Assembly (NCBI GenBank): GCA_017302835.1 | Contig: JAFLCC010000005.1 | Coordinates: 1 to 64,000, forward strand | Direction of reading: 5' to 3' | Length of the DNA stretch: 64,000 nucleotides | DNA from: Deltaproteobacteria bacterium | GTDB lineage: Bacteria; Bdellovibrionota; Bdellovibrionia; Bdellovibrionales; Bdellovibrionaceae | Part shown: positions 43,033 to 52,217 of the stretch, piece after piece | Position numbering within the stretch: the first letter of the stretch is position 1 | How the letters are laid out: the number at the start of each line of letters is the position of its first letter | Notes under the pieces: generated by a model | What the model was told of the DNA's origin: nothing | Databases searched by the model: none | Seen by the model: the letters and a program-made list of their open reading frames with translations, nothing else | Made by a program: the position numbers and the translations under genes

Positions 43033-44004
43033 ATGAAATATTTAATTTTAGCTTTATTAGTGGGGATGTTTGTATCTGTCAGTCTGGCGCAGGGGCCGTC
43101 CCCAAAAAACAATCCAGAATTTGTTATCGGAAGTTATCGAATTATCGAAACAACAAGGATCTATCCAAGGCCGAATTACTACGATCAGATTTTAGATTGC
43201 TCTGGACAGCCATCTCCTTTGAACGCCACGGGGCTGGGATCTTCTGGCTCGGGTGCTACAGGGGCAGCGAACGGACTATCACCGATACTTTTACAGGGTA
43301 GCTCAGGCCAAGATTTGAACCCAGGTTTTGGAAGTGGCTCAGGCAATTTAAATAATAATAGTGGTTCAGGTCCAATTACCTTAGACACCAATAATCCAGG
43401 AGATGGAAATGCAACGGGATCTAGAATTCCTGTAGGTGGATTAGGAGGAGGAGGAGGCTATAATGGTGGATCCGGAGGCGGTGGTTTTCCAAATTCATCA
43501 AGTGGTGTCACCTTGGAAAAAATTGTGAATATTGGAAATATAATTTGGAGTCTTGTCGATATGGGCCGTGTACATACTCGGGTACAAACTTATCGAGCTT
43601 TTGCCCTGCCAAAGGGAATTGGTTGCTGGACCGATTTAGAAAATTGGCAAGTTCCTATTTCAAAAGTTTTTTCAGTGGAATATAAAAATCTTGTTGGGAA
43701 AGTTATAGCTGTTTATTCCTATCGAATTAGTTTTGTCTATGGAGGGAATGTGGATGGTGTTGGAAAATACATAGCAAATTTGACGGTGACTCCTGTGGAT
43801 TTGAGAGTCAGCTGGGGCTTTAATTTTTCTTCGGAGGTTCATATCCCAGCTACTTTTAATATAGGAACTCGGCAAAATCCAATCGCAGGGATGCAAGTAT
43901 ACGTATTTTGGAACATTGGAAACTCTTTGAAGGCGGAAACAAAATCAGCACTTTATTTTGTAGCCGGAGACGGAAGGGTGCAGTTAACTGAGGCTACAAA
44001 ATAA
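43033..44004 (+). CDS. Exported Gly/Ser/Asn-rich protein, unknown function
   Basis: 323 residues with signal peptide (~1-19, ending SLAQ) and a strong site AGGAGGGG. Residues ~60-160 are a Gly/Ser/Asn/Pro low-complexity region (GGLGGGGGYNGGSGGGG). The C-terminal ~160 residues form a compact beta-rich domain (VFSVEYKNLVGKVIAVYSYR, NLTVTPVDLRVSWGF) of unknown family. The flexible Gly-rich section followed by a folded beta domain suggests a surface protein or secreted adhesin-like product. Function not assigned. Confidence 0.7.
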   Translation: MKYLILALLVGMFVSVSLAQGPSPKNNPEFVIGSYRIIETTRIYPRPNYYDQILDCSGQPSPLNATGLGSSGSGATGAANGLSPILLQGSSGQDLNPGFGSGSGNLNNNSGSGPITLDTNNPGDGNATGSRIPVGGLGGGGGYNGGSGGGGFPNSSSGVTLEKIVNIGNIIWSLVDMGRVHTRVQTYRAFALPKGIGCWTDLENWQVPISKVFSVEYKNLVGKVIAVYSYRISFVYGGNVDGVGKYIANLTVTPVDLRVSWGFNFSSEVHIPATFNIGTRQNPIAGMQVYVFWNIGNSLKAETKSALYFVAGDGRVQLTEATK

Positions 44005-44042
44005 TGAATGCTTTTAGCTATTCCACTGAAGTAAAACCACAG

Positions 44043-44519
44043 CTATCTAGATCCAGTGAGGATTTTCTTTGGTAAAATCTCAGAGCAATCTCTTTTTTCA
44101 AAACTTAAACTAATCAGGGATTTTTCTTTTGGCGAGTCATACATTCTGATTAAAAATTTTGAATCATATTCTATAATGTTCACATAGTTTTTAAATAATT
44201 GTGGAAAGATTTGACTTTTTGAAAAGTCAACTTTCCATATAGCTTGTGTCCCACTGTAGGGTTTATAAACAGACTCAAATTTTTTGGAGTCTAGTGTTTG
44301 AAAATAGAGTTTTGTTTCTTGCAAGGACTTATTTTTTAAATTCAAACTGTCTATTTCAACTCTAATTCGGCTTATTTTCTGATGCTGTCTTAATTGGTTA
44401 TTTAGTTCTTTATTCGAACTAAGCCTTTCTCTTGGCGATGAGATATCAATTTCACACAACATCTTAGAAAAGGAGTCTAAACTTAGTAATAAAGCTATTA
44501 ACAATACCAAATGGTTCAT
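44043..44519 (-). CDS. Small exported protein, unknown function
   Basis: 158 residues from ATG 44519, selected because GGGAG lies seven bases upstream and the start opens directly into a signal peptide (NHLVLLIALLLSLDSFS). The longer frame to 44549 adds ten residues without a hydrophobic run. The mature protein is charged, with two Cys (LCEIDIS, RDCSEIL) and alternating strands (AIWKVDFSKS, VNIIEYDSKFLIRMYDS). No family recognised. Convergent with the Gly-rich protein gene. Confidence 0.6.
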   Translation of the reverse strand: MNHLVLLIALLLSLDSFSKMLCEIDISSPRERLSSNKELNNQLRQHQKISRIRVEIDSLNLKNKSLQETKLYFQTLDSKKFESVYKPYSGTQAIWKVDFSKSQIFPQLFKNYVNIIEYDSKFLIRMYDSPKEKSLISLSFEKRDCSEILPKKILTGSR

Positions 44520-44648
44520 ACAGTACTCCCTGCCTATAATTCTCTGCATACTTCATACCAGTCGGCATCAAACGAAATGTTTTAAATTTATTTTAAATAG
44601 GGCCTAACCAAAGAAATAAACCTTGAATGTAGTCAGTGCTAAAGTTTG

Positions 44649-44671
44649 TAGACATCTCATTTTGAGACTTT
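44649..44671. repeat. Palindromic motif, copy 2
   Basis: The core TCTCATTTTGAGA (44655-44667) and its flanks match the motif at 33847-33869 at 19 of 23 positions. It lies 130 bases upstream of the small exported protein (minus strand), in the 198-base gap before rarA. Confidence 0.5.
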
Positions 44672-44747
44672 AACGTTAATCGGTGTTACCCATCAAACGG
44701 GTGGTGCCTTTTCCAATTAATAGAGGACTCATTCATAAGAAAGAGAA

Positions 44748-46022
44748 TTATTTTTTCAACCAAGCTAAGTATTCTTTGATGTTTTTTTCAAAACCAAAAT
44801 CTGAAGGGTCATAAAAATCCTGTGATAAATTTATTTTTTCTGGCAAGTAAGTTTGCTTCACCCAAGATTTTTGAAAATCATGGGGGTACAAATAATTTTC
44901 TTTTCCAAGGGGTTGTGGGCCAGACCTTAAATGGCTTGGAACCTCGAAAAATGGATTTTCTTTAAAGAAAACTTTGGCCTTATTTAATGCCATATAAGAG
45001 CGATTGGATTTAGGGCAAGAGCAAAGATAAGTAATGACTTGAGCTAAAGTGATTTGCCCCTCAGGCATACCAATCAGTTCCAAGGCCTGCAAGCCATTAA
45101 TAGCCACTTGTAAGGCCCTGGGGTCGGCATTGCCAATATCTTCAGAGGCGATAATCACGAGTCTTCTTGCGATAAAAAGAGGGTCTTCGCCAGATTCAAG
45201 CATTTTGAGAAAATATAAAAGTGCTGCGCTTGAGTCACTACCACGAATGCTTTTAATAAATGCAGAGATATGATCATAATGTTGATCAGAATTTTTATCA
45301 TAAAATAAATTGGGGGCATCGGAAATATTTTTAATTTCTTCAAGAGAAAAGTTCGAGTTCACTTTCGAATAATATAAAACCTCCAGGGTGTTATAAAATT
45401 GTCTTACATCCCCATTCACATTTTGAATAAGCAAATTTAAAATCTCCGTGCTGAGAAACAAATCTGGCTCGATATTTAGGTAGGAACAGGCTTTGAAATA
45501 TAATTGCTTTAAAATCTCGGGAGATAGTTTATGAAATTGAATAATGCGGCAACGGCTCAAAATAGCTTTATTTAATTCATAGTAAGGGTTTTCTGTTGTC
45601 GCACCAATAAAACTAAGATCACCCTTTTCAATAAAGGGTAAAAGAATGTCTTGCTGTGCTTTATTAAGGCGGTGAATTTCATCAATAAATAATAAGGTCT
45701 TTTTTTGATAAATATTTCTTCGATCGCGGCCTTCTTCTCCAAGGGATTTAAGTTCCTTTGTTCCCGTCTCAACGGCATTGACTTTGATATAAGTAAAAGT
45801 CTCTTGATTTTCTAATAACTTTGCAAAGGATGTTTTCCCTGTTCCTGGAGGGCCCCAAAGAATCATATTGGGGACAAAATTTTGACTTAGCCACGAGTCT
45901 ATTGGCAATGCCTTGGGGGTTAAAAGAGCGGTTGTAAAAAAGTCATTAAAGGACAAAGGTCTAAGCTCTTCAGCAAGAGGTCTTTTTAGTTCAGTTTTTT
46001 CCACGTGCTTAAATAAATCCAT
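44748..46022 (-). CDS. rarA: Replication-associated recombination protein A (RarA/MgsA)
   Basis: 424 residues from ATG 46022, where the typical MDLF start of the family lies; the frame continues to TTG 46097 but with no good ribosome site. AAA+ ATPase with Walker A LWGPPGTGKTSFAKLL, Walker B LLFIDEIHRLNKAQQD, sensor 1 IGATTENPYYELNKAILSRC, and the C-terminal MgsA block (DSSAALLYFLKMLESGEDPLF, then RRLVIIASEDIGNADPRAL). It acts at stalled replication forks together with SSB. It lies 88 bases downstream of the CNBD histidine kinase on the same strand. Confidence 0.95.
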   Translation of the reverse strand: MDLFKHVEKTELKRPLAEELRPLSFNDFFTTALLTPKALPIDSWLSQNFVPNMILWGPPGTGKTSFAKLLENQETFTYIKVNAVETGTKELKSLGEEGRDRRNIYQKKTLLFIDEIHRLNKAQQDILLPFIEKGDLSFIGATTENPYYELNKAILSRCRIIQFHKLSPEILKQLYFKACSYLNIEPDLFLSTEILNLLIQNVNGDVRQFYNTLEVLYYSKVNSNFSLEEIKNISDAPNLFYDKNSDQHYDHISAFIKSIRGSDSSAALLYFLKMLESGEDPLFIARRLVIIASEDIGNADPRALQVAINGLQALELIGMPEGQITLAQVITYLCSCPKSNRSYMALNKAKVFFKENPFFEVPSHLRSGPQPLGKENYLYPHDFQKSWVKQTYLPEKINLSQDFYDPSDFGFEKNIKEYLAWLKK

Positions 46023-46110
46023 GATTCTATTTAGCTTAGGCAAAGTCTCGTCAGCAATCTTTATTTTGTTACACGCCTTTTGGGCATGTTCAGTCAAAAA
46101 AAGGCAGGTC

Positions 46111-47415
46111 CTAGTTTGGCAAGTTGAAAATCAATTTAAAAGTGGTTCCAGAGGATTTATTCGAGTCATGATTGAGGTCATCTATAGAGCAGCTATCTAC
46201 CTCAATACTACCACCGTAGGCATGCATCGTCGCTAGAACCAAAGGCATTCCAAAACCAGTTCCAGATTCACCTTCTGTGCCTACTCGGGACGTTTTTTTA
46301 TTCATAGAAAATAAATCAGAAAGACTTTCCTTGGGGATTCCTATTCCTTCGTCTTTAACTAAAAGTTGGTATTTGTTTTCTCCAAGAGGGCTTCCGATAA
46401 CTTCGATTTTTTTTCCACGGGGTGAAAATTTAATAGCATTTGATATTAAATTATTAATAACGGAGTGAGTGAGACTTACCACCTCGGCCATAACCTTAAC
46501 TTGGCTTGGTATATGTTCAATAAGAGCTAGCTCTTTTTCAAGTAGTTTTTCGTGGAAGACAAACTTACTTGATTCTATGACATCTAATAGGGTCACAGGG
46601 GTAAGTTGAATGTTCTTCTTTCCTGATTCTAAGGCGGTCAATTCTCGAACGTATGAAATTAAGTCGCGTTCTTTAAGAGCGGCTCGTTGAACCCGCTTCC
46701 AGAAATCTAATTGCTGTGTCGGAGTTAACTGATCAAATATTTTAACAGCTCGAGAAGATGTTAATTGCACGACAGAAAGAGTGTTATTCAAATCGTGACA
46801 AAGGACCCTGACCAGTTGTTGGTTTTCAATGACAGCTGCTTCTAGTTTCATATTTTTATCAGCAAGCTCGGCGGTTCTTTCTAAAACTCTTTTTTCAAGT
46901 TCTTGGTTAGATTTTTCAAGTTGCTTTTTGGCTTCGGTGAGTTCTTTATTTGCGATTTCAAATCCTCTAGCTTTTTCATTGGTGACAACCAGACGTTCGG
47001 CCAAGATGGCCGAGAAGAGTTTAAACTCTGAGGCTTCAAATTCTTTTATAGCTTCCGATGATTCTTTTTTCAATTGACTCAATTTACATAATAAAACGAT
47101 GGATTTTTTTTCAGCCTTGATCGTGGCAGACGTTTTGATTGCATTGATCAGGCTGATTTCACCAAAAACTTCACCAAATCGACTTAACTCAGAAACTTTT
47201 TCTCCATGGACAAAAACTCCTAAAAAGCCCTCAAGAAGAAAATAAAGATCATGATTTTCTTGACCTTCAGTTAGCAGAACTTCCTCAGCCTCATAACTCT
47301 TCAATTCAACATGGGCCATGAGTTTGGTTAACGTTTGGCTTGATAAATTTTTAAAAAAACCTGAGGAGTGGAAAATCTCCATATAATTATTAAGATTTAA
47401 ATGATTCACTTTCAT
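46111..47415 (-). CDS. Cyclic-nucleotide-domain histidine kinase
   Basis: 434 residues, soluble. Residues ~15-130 form a cNMP-binding fold (LLEGFLGVFVHGEKVSEL, FGEVFGEISLI). The phosphate-binding Arg of the usual RxAT motif is missing (here IKTSATI), so real cNMP binding is doubtful. Residues ~140-200 are coiled coil (ERTAELADKN). Kinase core: H207 in LCHDLNNTLSVV, N box NLISNAIKFSP, G1 KDEGIGIP, G2 GTGFGMPL. The atypical H box (CHDLNN) matches bdellovibrio-type kinases by impression only. No receiver gene is adjacent, so the partner is unknown. Confidence 0.87.
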   Translation of the reverse strand: MKVNHLNLNNYMEIFHSSGFFKNLSSQTLTKLMAHVELKSYEAEEVLLTEGQENHDLYFLLEGFLGVFVHGEKVSELSRFGEVFGEISLINAIKTSATIKAEKKSIVLLCKLSQLKKESSEAIKEFEASEFKLFSAILAERLVVTNEKARGFEIANKELTEAKKQLEKSNQELEKRVLERTAELADKNMKLEAAVIENQQLVRVLCHDLNNTLSVVQLTSSRAVKIFDQLTPTQQLDFWKRVQRAALKERDLISYVRELTALESGKKNIQLTPVTLLDVIESSKFVFHEKLLEKELALIEHIPSQVKVMAEVVSLTHSVINNLISNAIKFSPRGKKIEVIGSPLGENKYQLLVKDEGIGIPKESLSDLFSMNKKTSRVGTEGESGTGFGMPLVLATMHAYGGSIEVDSCSIDDLNHDSNKSSGTTFKLIFNLPN

Positions 47416-47534
47416 GCTCTTATGGTTTCAAAAAGAAATGAATTCTTCAACAAATAATTTTAAAAAATGAAAATGATTAAACTGAATAGCCTAATTCACG
47501 GAGCAAAAAGTGAACAATGACATCTAGACTTGCC

Positions 47535-48020
47535 CTAAGCGACTTCCTTGAGATGATCACTTTTTTTATCGGTGTGTCTACGTTTGTGTTTGTCTGAAAA
47601 GTATTTAACCTCAATTTTTCGTGCTGTATTTATAACAGTTACTAATGAAATCGAGATAAATACAGCTACAGGACCATGATCAATTCCAATCATGATTCCA
47701 ATAGCTGAAGTAAACCAAATCCAAGCAGCTGTTGTGAGCCCAATTACGTGACTTGTTCCATTATGGAGTATAGCCCCGGCGCCAAGAAAACCGACGCCAG
47801 AAATTATTTGCGCGATAATACGAAAAGAATCAGAAGTAGGTACTTTAGGTGCAAGCTGAGGTATCACGGTGAAAATCATTGAACCTACACAAACTAAAAT
47901 CTGGGTTTTAAATGATGCTGATGAGTCATTAATTTTTCTTTCATAGCCAACAATCATTCCACAGATCACAGCATAGAGCATTTTGAACGAGATAAACTCT
48001 AAAATTTCTAATTCACTCAA
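47535..48020 (-). CDS. MgtC/SapB family membrane protein
   Basis: 161 residues from a TTG start with GGCAGG upstream. The conserved MgtC block is visible: AVICGMIVGYERK, FKTQILVCVGSMIFTV, and RIIAQIISGVGFLGAGAILH followed by VIGLTTAAWIWFTSAIGIMIG. Four to five TM helices; the tail is basic and His-rich. MgtC proteins support growth in low magnesium and inhibit the F-ATPase in pathogens; only the membrane domain is present here, as in SapB/YhiD-type members. No mgt transporter is near. Confidence 0.9.
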   Translation of the reverse strand: MSELEILEFISFKMLYAVICGMIVGYERKINDSSASFKTQILVCVGSMIFTVIPQLAPKVPTSDSFRIIAQIISGVGFLGAGAILHNGTSHVIGLTTAAWIWFTSAIGIMIGIDHGPVAVFISISLVTVINTARKIEVKYFSDKHKRRHTDKKSDHLKEVA

Positions 48021-48209
48021 GACAGCCTGCCTTTTTTAAAAGTCACTTTAGAAAGCAACTATAGATATTTCCAATTAATTCGGAATAGAGATGAATTAAT
48101 TTAGTCGATTGTTGTTTCTGTTGAGGCAAAAATGAAAATCTATACTTTGGGCTGGCATGGTATGAGGGGCCGAGAAAGAATACTAGTAAAGTTATCCTTG
48201 CACGGGCAT

Positions 48210-49628
48210 TTAGATGATGGAGGGGCTGTAGCCAGAAATAAATGTGAGTTCACTATTTTCAGGAACTTCGCCAGTAAAAAAATCCACAGAAATTGGTTTA
48301 AGATTTATAAAGACTTGAGTGGGCTCATAAACAGTTAAGTTCTTTTCTAGATTAAGGGAATTTGTAATGGAATCAGAAAAAAAAGTTAAGGATAATTTTT
48401 GTCTTGTTTTTAGTTTAAGAATCCACCCAGGGCTACTAGAAACAGATGATTTTATTGATTTTAAAGGCCTTTCAGAAACAGAAAGAACTTGGAGTCCCAA
48501 TTTTTCAAATTGAGTCAGAGATGGAAATAGAGAACCATCGGAATTGTTTTTCGCAAAATAACCTTTATCTTGGTGGTAATTATTTTGGAAATAAAAAGAT
48601 CGTCCATTTAATAAATTAAAATGGAGATAGTCGCCATGGTCATTTTTAATTTGAACAGGAAGATTGAAATAATTATGAGGGGCGGTTTGATTTTTCCCAT
48701 AAATTTTCCACAGACAGTGGTGAAGAGCTGTCATTAATAAGGGTATCCCCAATTTCTCAGAGGCGATGAGGTTATTGGTATTTTTTGAGCTCACAAAAGA
48801 ATTCATGGGCTTGATAATCTGAAATAATGAGAATACTGAGGAATTCATTTTGTGAGACATTTGAAAGTATTGACATAAAAGACTAAAGCAAACACTGTCC
48901 GTTGCCAGATCGCTAAGTGATAACTGATCACTTGGGCTGGTACCTTGGAAATCAATTTTAATTCCCATTTCATCGGTCAGTAATTTCAATTTTAGAAAAT
49001 GAGAACCTCCAATTGGAATTTCAGTTTGGGACTGGGAATAGACCTTTTGTTTGAACTTAAATTGCGCTTCTTCCGCACAAAAATGCAAGTACTTTTGGCA
49101 AACCTCTTTGGTAAAAAAAGGAGATGAAGTTTTAACTAAATGAGAGAACTGATCTTTAAAAATAAGTAAATCATTTATGCTAGATTTTAATAAATCTACG
49201 AATTCAATTGAGATGGAGGGATTTAGTTTTAAACTATCAAAAATAAAAGTGTTTATTTTGTTATTTTCAACAAGAGGAAAGGGAGGAATTTTTAAGGGGA
49301 TTTGTGAGCCATTTTGAGTGCTCTCAAAGGACATTGGGAAAGATTTATTAATACAAAAATTAAAACCATTTTGGGAAAAAACAAATTGAATTGAAGAAAA
49401 CTGCGAACATCCCAGAGAGGGCTCATTGTGAAAGAAAATGGCATCATCAGTAAGAGTAAAAAAAGATTTTAATAATAGTGGGCCTTGCATTAGTCCTAAA
49501 GTTAAAAAAGGAATAGAGGTCTTCACTTTCAGGCATTTGTCATCCGAGGTTGAAATCGAAAAGTTGTCAAATGGTTCAGAAAGACAATCCAGTAAAAAAT
49601 GAAAATCACTGAGACGTACTTGGTTCAT
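48210..49628 (-). CDS. Degenerate hydantoinase B/oxoprolinase-like protein
   Basis: 472 residues, no signal peptide. A stretch near residue 230 (GIKIDFQGTSPSDQLSLSDL, then CFSLLCQYFQMSH and SVFSLFQIIKPMNSFVSSK) parallels the HyuB core DFxGTSPQ ... YALRCL ... GxLxPIxVxxPxGSxLNP. The Gly-rich segment and much of the catalytic part of HyuB are missing, and the protein is shorter than HyuB (~520-590). It starts immediately after the stop of a HyuA-like gene (TAAATG), the normal hyuA-hyuB order. Likely a diverged, possibly non-catalytic pair. The assignment rests on eye alignment of these segments. Confidence 0.6.
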   Translation of the reverse strand: MNQVRLSDFHFLLDCLSEPFDNFSISTSDDKCLKVKTSIPFLTLGLMQGPLLLKSFFTLTDDAIFFHNEPSLGCSQFSSIQFVFSQNGFNFCINKSFPMSFESTQNGSQIPLKIPPFPLVENNKINTFIFDSLKLNPSISIEFVDLLKSSINDLLIFKDQFSHLVKTSSPFFTKEVCQKYLHFCAEEAQFKFKQKVYSQSQTEIPIGGSHFLKLKLLTDEMGIKIDFQGTSPSDQLSLSDLATDSVCFSLLCQYFQMSHKMNSSVFSLFQIIKPMNSFVSSKNTNNLIASEKLGIPLLMTALHHCLWKIYGKNQTAPHNYFNLPVQIKNDHGDYLHFNLLNGRSFYFQNNYHQDKGYFAKNNSDGSLFPSLTQFEKLGLQVLSVSERPLKSIKSSVSSSPGWILKLKTRQKLSLTFFSDSITNSLNLEKNLTVYEPTQVFINLKPISVDFFTGEVPENSELTFISGYSPSII

Positions 49629-51005
49629 TTAAACAATCTCACTTAATGCTAAAATATAGGATTTTGGCAGTTCGGATTCTTTGATCAAAATAACATTTTT
49701 ATGAGGGATCTTTTTTTTAATAAAATCAAAAAATTTTTCCGCCCATAGGCCATAGATAACGATATTTTCATTTTTTGTTATTAGCTGAATTTCCCATGAA
49801 ATTCTTTCCAAAATGGTGGTCCTAAATTCATCTAAAGTGTGAGCCTCAGAGTGTTCCGTTTTAGAAGATCGAACTAATGCCCAAAAAGAATCTTGTAATT
49901 TTTTAAGCAGTTCTTTGCTCAAGTTTTCACTGTTTAGAATATCATAAACACAGGGAATTCTGCCACGTTCTAAACTCATGGGGCCAGGTTCAAAAGATTC
50001 TTCACTTTTTGTGATATCAATTTCTTCAAAAGAATTTAAATAGAACGAATTAGTGGGTTGAATTTTTAGATCTTTTCTATGGAAGCATTTTAAACAGGTT
50101 TCACCCCAAGGGCTTTCCCAGTTGTTAATTTCGGAACTAAAAAAAGAAAAGTTTTCCACTCCAAAATGAAACAGTTCAGATTTTTGAGGGATCAACCCTT
50201 TTTGGGTTAAGGTTGAAAAGAAGGCATGTTCAAAGGAAAATAAAGTGGAAATTCGTTGTCCAACCTCTCCTTGATGCCGCTTCAAAAAGTGGTTTAGGAA
50301 ATAAATATTCTCGGCAGCCACATAGGGGGAAAGGGCCTCAATGATATTGTCCTTAAGCTCGCAAAAAGTTCCGCTTGTTGAAGCTTCCAAAAGATTTAAC
50401 CGCCAAAGAGGGAAATCTGATTCTTCAGCTTGACATCCCACCAAATCATTAGGGTCGAAGACTTCAAATTTATTTTCTAAAAGCTGAGTTTTAATAAAAT
50501 CAGAATGGACTTTATTTTTATTAGAATTGAGTAAGTGTAAACAGACCCGTTTTGCCTGAACTTGTTTTAATTTTAGAATCAACGACTTCAGATCTTTCTC
50601 TTGCAAAGCTTTTTCAACAAAGCCATTGGAATCAATTTTTTCATCGATCGTGAAGATCATGTCATCAGCTGAAAGATCCGGAGCAATTTCAATTTTAAAA
50701 CTATTTTCAAAATGATTTTTTTGATGAAGAGCAAGCCATTTGTCAAATCCTTGGGTGACTACTTGGGCCACGGTGCCACCCAATTTATAACCAAAAATTT
50801 TTTCCACAAAACGAGAGGAAATAGTCACTTTATTTATAGAAATTTCAGGAAATTGGTTCATTATTTTAGAAATTTGCGATTTCAAAGAAAATCTGGCAGA
50901 ATAAAATCTGTCATGATAAATAAGTTTTTTATCCTCTTGTAATACCAAGGAAATATCATAGAAAGATTCGCCGTAAAAGAGACCTATTTGAGCATTTAGT
51001 TTCAT
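49629..51005 (-). CDS. Degenerate hydantoinase A-like protein
   Basis: 458 residues, against ~650-690 for HyuA. Its first ~230 residues follow the HyuA N-terminal plan: a beta start in place of the GxDxGGTFTD ATP motif (QIGLFYGESFYDISLV, so the motif is lost), LGGTVAQVVTQGFDKWLAL (as in LGGKVALLVTxGFRDVLEI), an IDEKIDSNG linker, KQVQAKRVCLHLLNSN, and then NDNIIEALSPYV-type helix. Later, EPGPMSLERGRIPCVYDILN echoes the PGPACYGRGGxxPTVTDA block. Loss of the ATP motif argues against hydantoin or oxoproline hydrolysis. It is directly followed by the HyuB-like gene. Original function is probably replaced; the role is unknown. Confidence 0.6.
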   Translation of the reverse strand: MKLNAQIGLFYGESFYDISLVLQEDKKLIYHDRFYSARFSLKSQISKIMNQFPEISINKVTISSRFVEKIFGYKLGGTVAQVVTQGFDKWLALHQKNHFENSFKIEIAPDLSADDMIFTIDEKIDSNGFVEKALQEKDLKSLILKLKQVQAKRVCLHLLNSNKNKVHSDFIKTQLLENKFEVFDPNDLVGCQAEESDFPLWRLNLLEASTSGTFCELKDNIIEALSPYVAAENIYFLNHFLKRHQGEVGQRISTLFSFEHAFFSTLTQKGLIPQKSELFHFGVENFSFFSSEINNWESPWGETCLKCFHRKDLKIQPTNSFYLNSFEEIDITKSEESFEPGPMSLERGRIPCVYDILNSENLSKELLKKLQDSFWALVRSSKTEHSEAHTLDEFRTTILERISWEIQLITKNENIVIYGLWAEKFFDFIKKKIPHKNVILIKESELPKSYILALSEIV

Positions 51006-51076
51006 ATTTTTTTAAATTGATTTATGGACATAGCTGATTAATTCACTTATGTCTATAAAGAACTTAAGAGGTTGAA

Positions 51077-52216
51077 TTGAAAATACCAAACTATATTAAA
51101 CATTTGAATTTATATAAGCCAGGGAAACCTATTGAAGAGACTAAAAGAGAATTTAGTTTGACTGAAGTTATTAAATTAGCAAGCAATGAAAACCCTCTTG
51201 GCCCAAGTCCGTCTGTTTTGAAGTCCATAAGGGATCATTCAGCAGAACAGCATTTATACCCTGACCCAAGTCAGTTTGAACTTCTTACACAGGCGGAAAC
51301 TTTTTTTTCACACTCTCGTCAGAATATAGCTTTTGGCAATGGAACGGATGAAATAATTGATTTTCTCGTTAGAATATTTTGCGAAAAAAACGATGTCATT
51401 TTGACTTCGGAATATGCTTTTCAAGCCTATGAAGTATCGGCAATGGCAAATCAGGTTAAGTGCTTAAAGGCGCCGGTAACTTTGGGAATGAAATTTGATT
51501 TAGAGGCTCTTATCTCATGCTATGAGCAGCACAAAGAAAAAATTAAAATTATTTTTATTTCAAATCCAAACAATCCCACTGGGTCCTTTTTATCAAGTTT
51601 TGAATTTATTTCTTTTTTAGATTATTTTAAAAACAATGAAGAAGTCCTCATCGTTTCAGATGAGGCCTATGTTGAGTTCGTAAGAGACCCAAATTACAAA
51701 TCACTAAGCTCCGAACTTTTGAGCTATCCTAACCTAGTTGTTTTGAGAACATTTTCTAAAATATTTGGAATGGCAGGATTAAGACTTGGAGCTATGCTGG
51801 GTCCCACGGAAGTTATCGATGCTTACAACAGAATGAGGAAGCCATTTAATGTCAGTTCCGTGGCTCAAACGGCTGGCATTGCGGCCATGAAAGATAAAGA
51901 TTTTGTAAAGCAAACTCAAAAAGTAACGTGGAGCGGAATTGATTTTTTTTATAAAGAACTTGCAGCTATGGGTATTCCTTTTATACCCTCTGAAGGAAAT
52001 TTTATTTTATTTGAAACCCCCGTTTTGGCGCGGATTATTTTTTCAGAGATGTTAAAATTGGGAGTTATTTTGAGACCCGTTGATAATTATGGTTTGCCCT
52101 ACCATCTTAGGATGAGTGTTGGTCTTGAATCAGAAAATAGGAAGGCCATTCAGTGTCTTCAGAAGGTTTTTAAAAAATTGGATTTAACTCGAAATCAGGG
52201 TGTTGTCATTTTATGA
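51077..52216 (+). CDS. hisC: Histidinol-phosphate/aromatic aminotransferase
   Basis: 379 residues from TTG 51077 with AAGAGG five bases upstream. Fold-type I PLP enzyme: substrate loop ASNENPLGPSPSVLKS, cofactor residues in FGNGTDEIIDFLV, SNPNNPTGSF, DEAYVEF, and the Schiff-base Lys in RTFSKIFGMAGLRLG. It converts imidazole-acetol phosphate and glutamate in histidine synthesis, or transaminates aromatic keto acids. No other his genes are nearby; the link to cmk and rpsA is the arrangement often seen with aromatic-pathway genes, so an aromatic role is possible. Its stop lies one base before the first cmk ATG. Confidence 0.9.
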   Translation: MKIPNYIKHLNLYKPGKPIEETKREFSLTEVIKLASNENPLGPSPSVLKSIRDHSAEQHLYPDPSQFELLTQAETFFSHSRQNIAFGNGTDEIIDFLVRIFCEKNDVILTSEYAFQAYEVSAMANQVKCLKAPVTLGMKFDLEALISCYEQHKEKIKIIFISNPNNPTGSFLSSFEFISFLDYFKNNEEVLIVSDEAYVEFVRDPNYKSLSSELLSYPNLVVLRTFSKIFGMAGLRLGAMLGPTEVIDAYNRMRKPFNVSSVAQTAGIAAMKDKDFVKQTQKVTWSGIDFFYKELAAMGIPFIPSEGNFILFETPVLARIIFSEMLKLGVILRPVDNYGLPYHLRMSVGLESENRKAIQCLQKVFKKLDLTRNQGVVIL

Positions 52217-52217
52217 G

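Noticed and set aside
42987-43301. 104-codon frame over the start of the Gly-rich gene
   Set aside because: A shadow frame of the exported Gly-rich protein, which has the signal peptide and the ribosome site.
44697-44730. ACCC-N7-GGGT hairpin before rarA's end
   Set aside because: Only a 4-bp stem with a short, late T-run; too weak to call.
46023-46097. TTG-initiated extension of rarA
   Set aside because: No good ribosome site, and the family start MDLF lies at 46022.
48132-48338. 68-codon plus-strand frame with GAGG before its ATG
   Set aside because: It overlaps the end of the HyuB-like gene antisense for over 120 bases and has no recognisable sequence. The ribosome-site match is short. 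Treated as chance.
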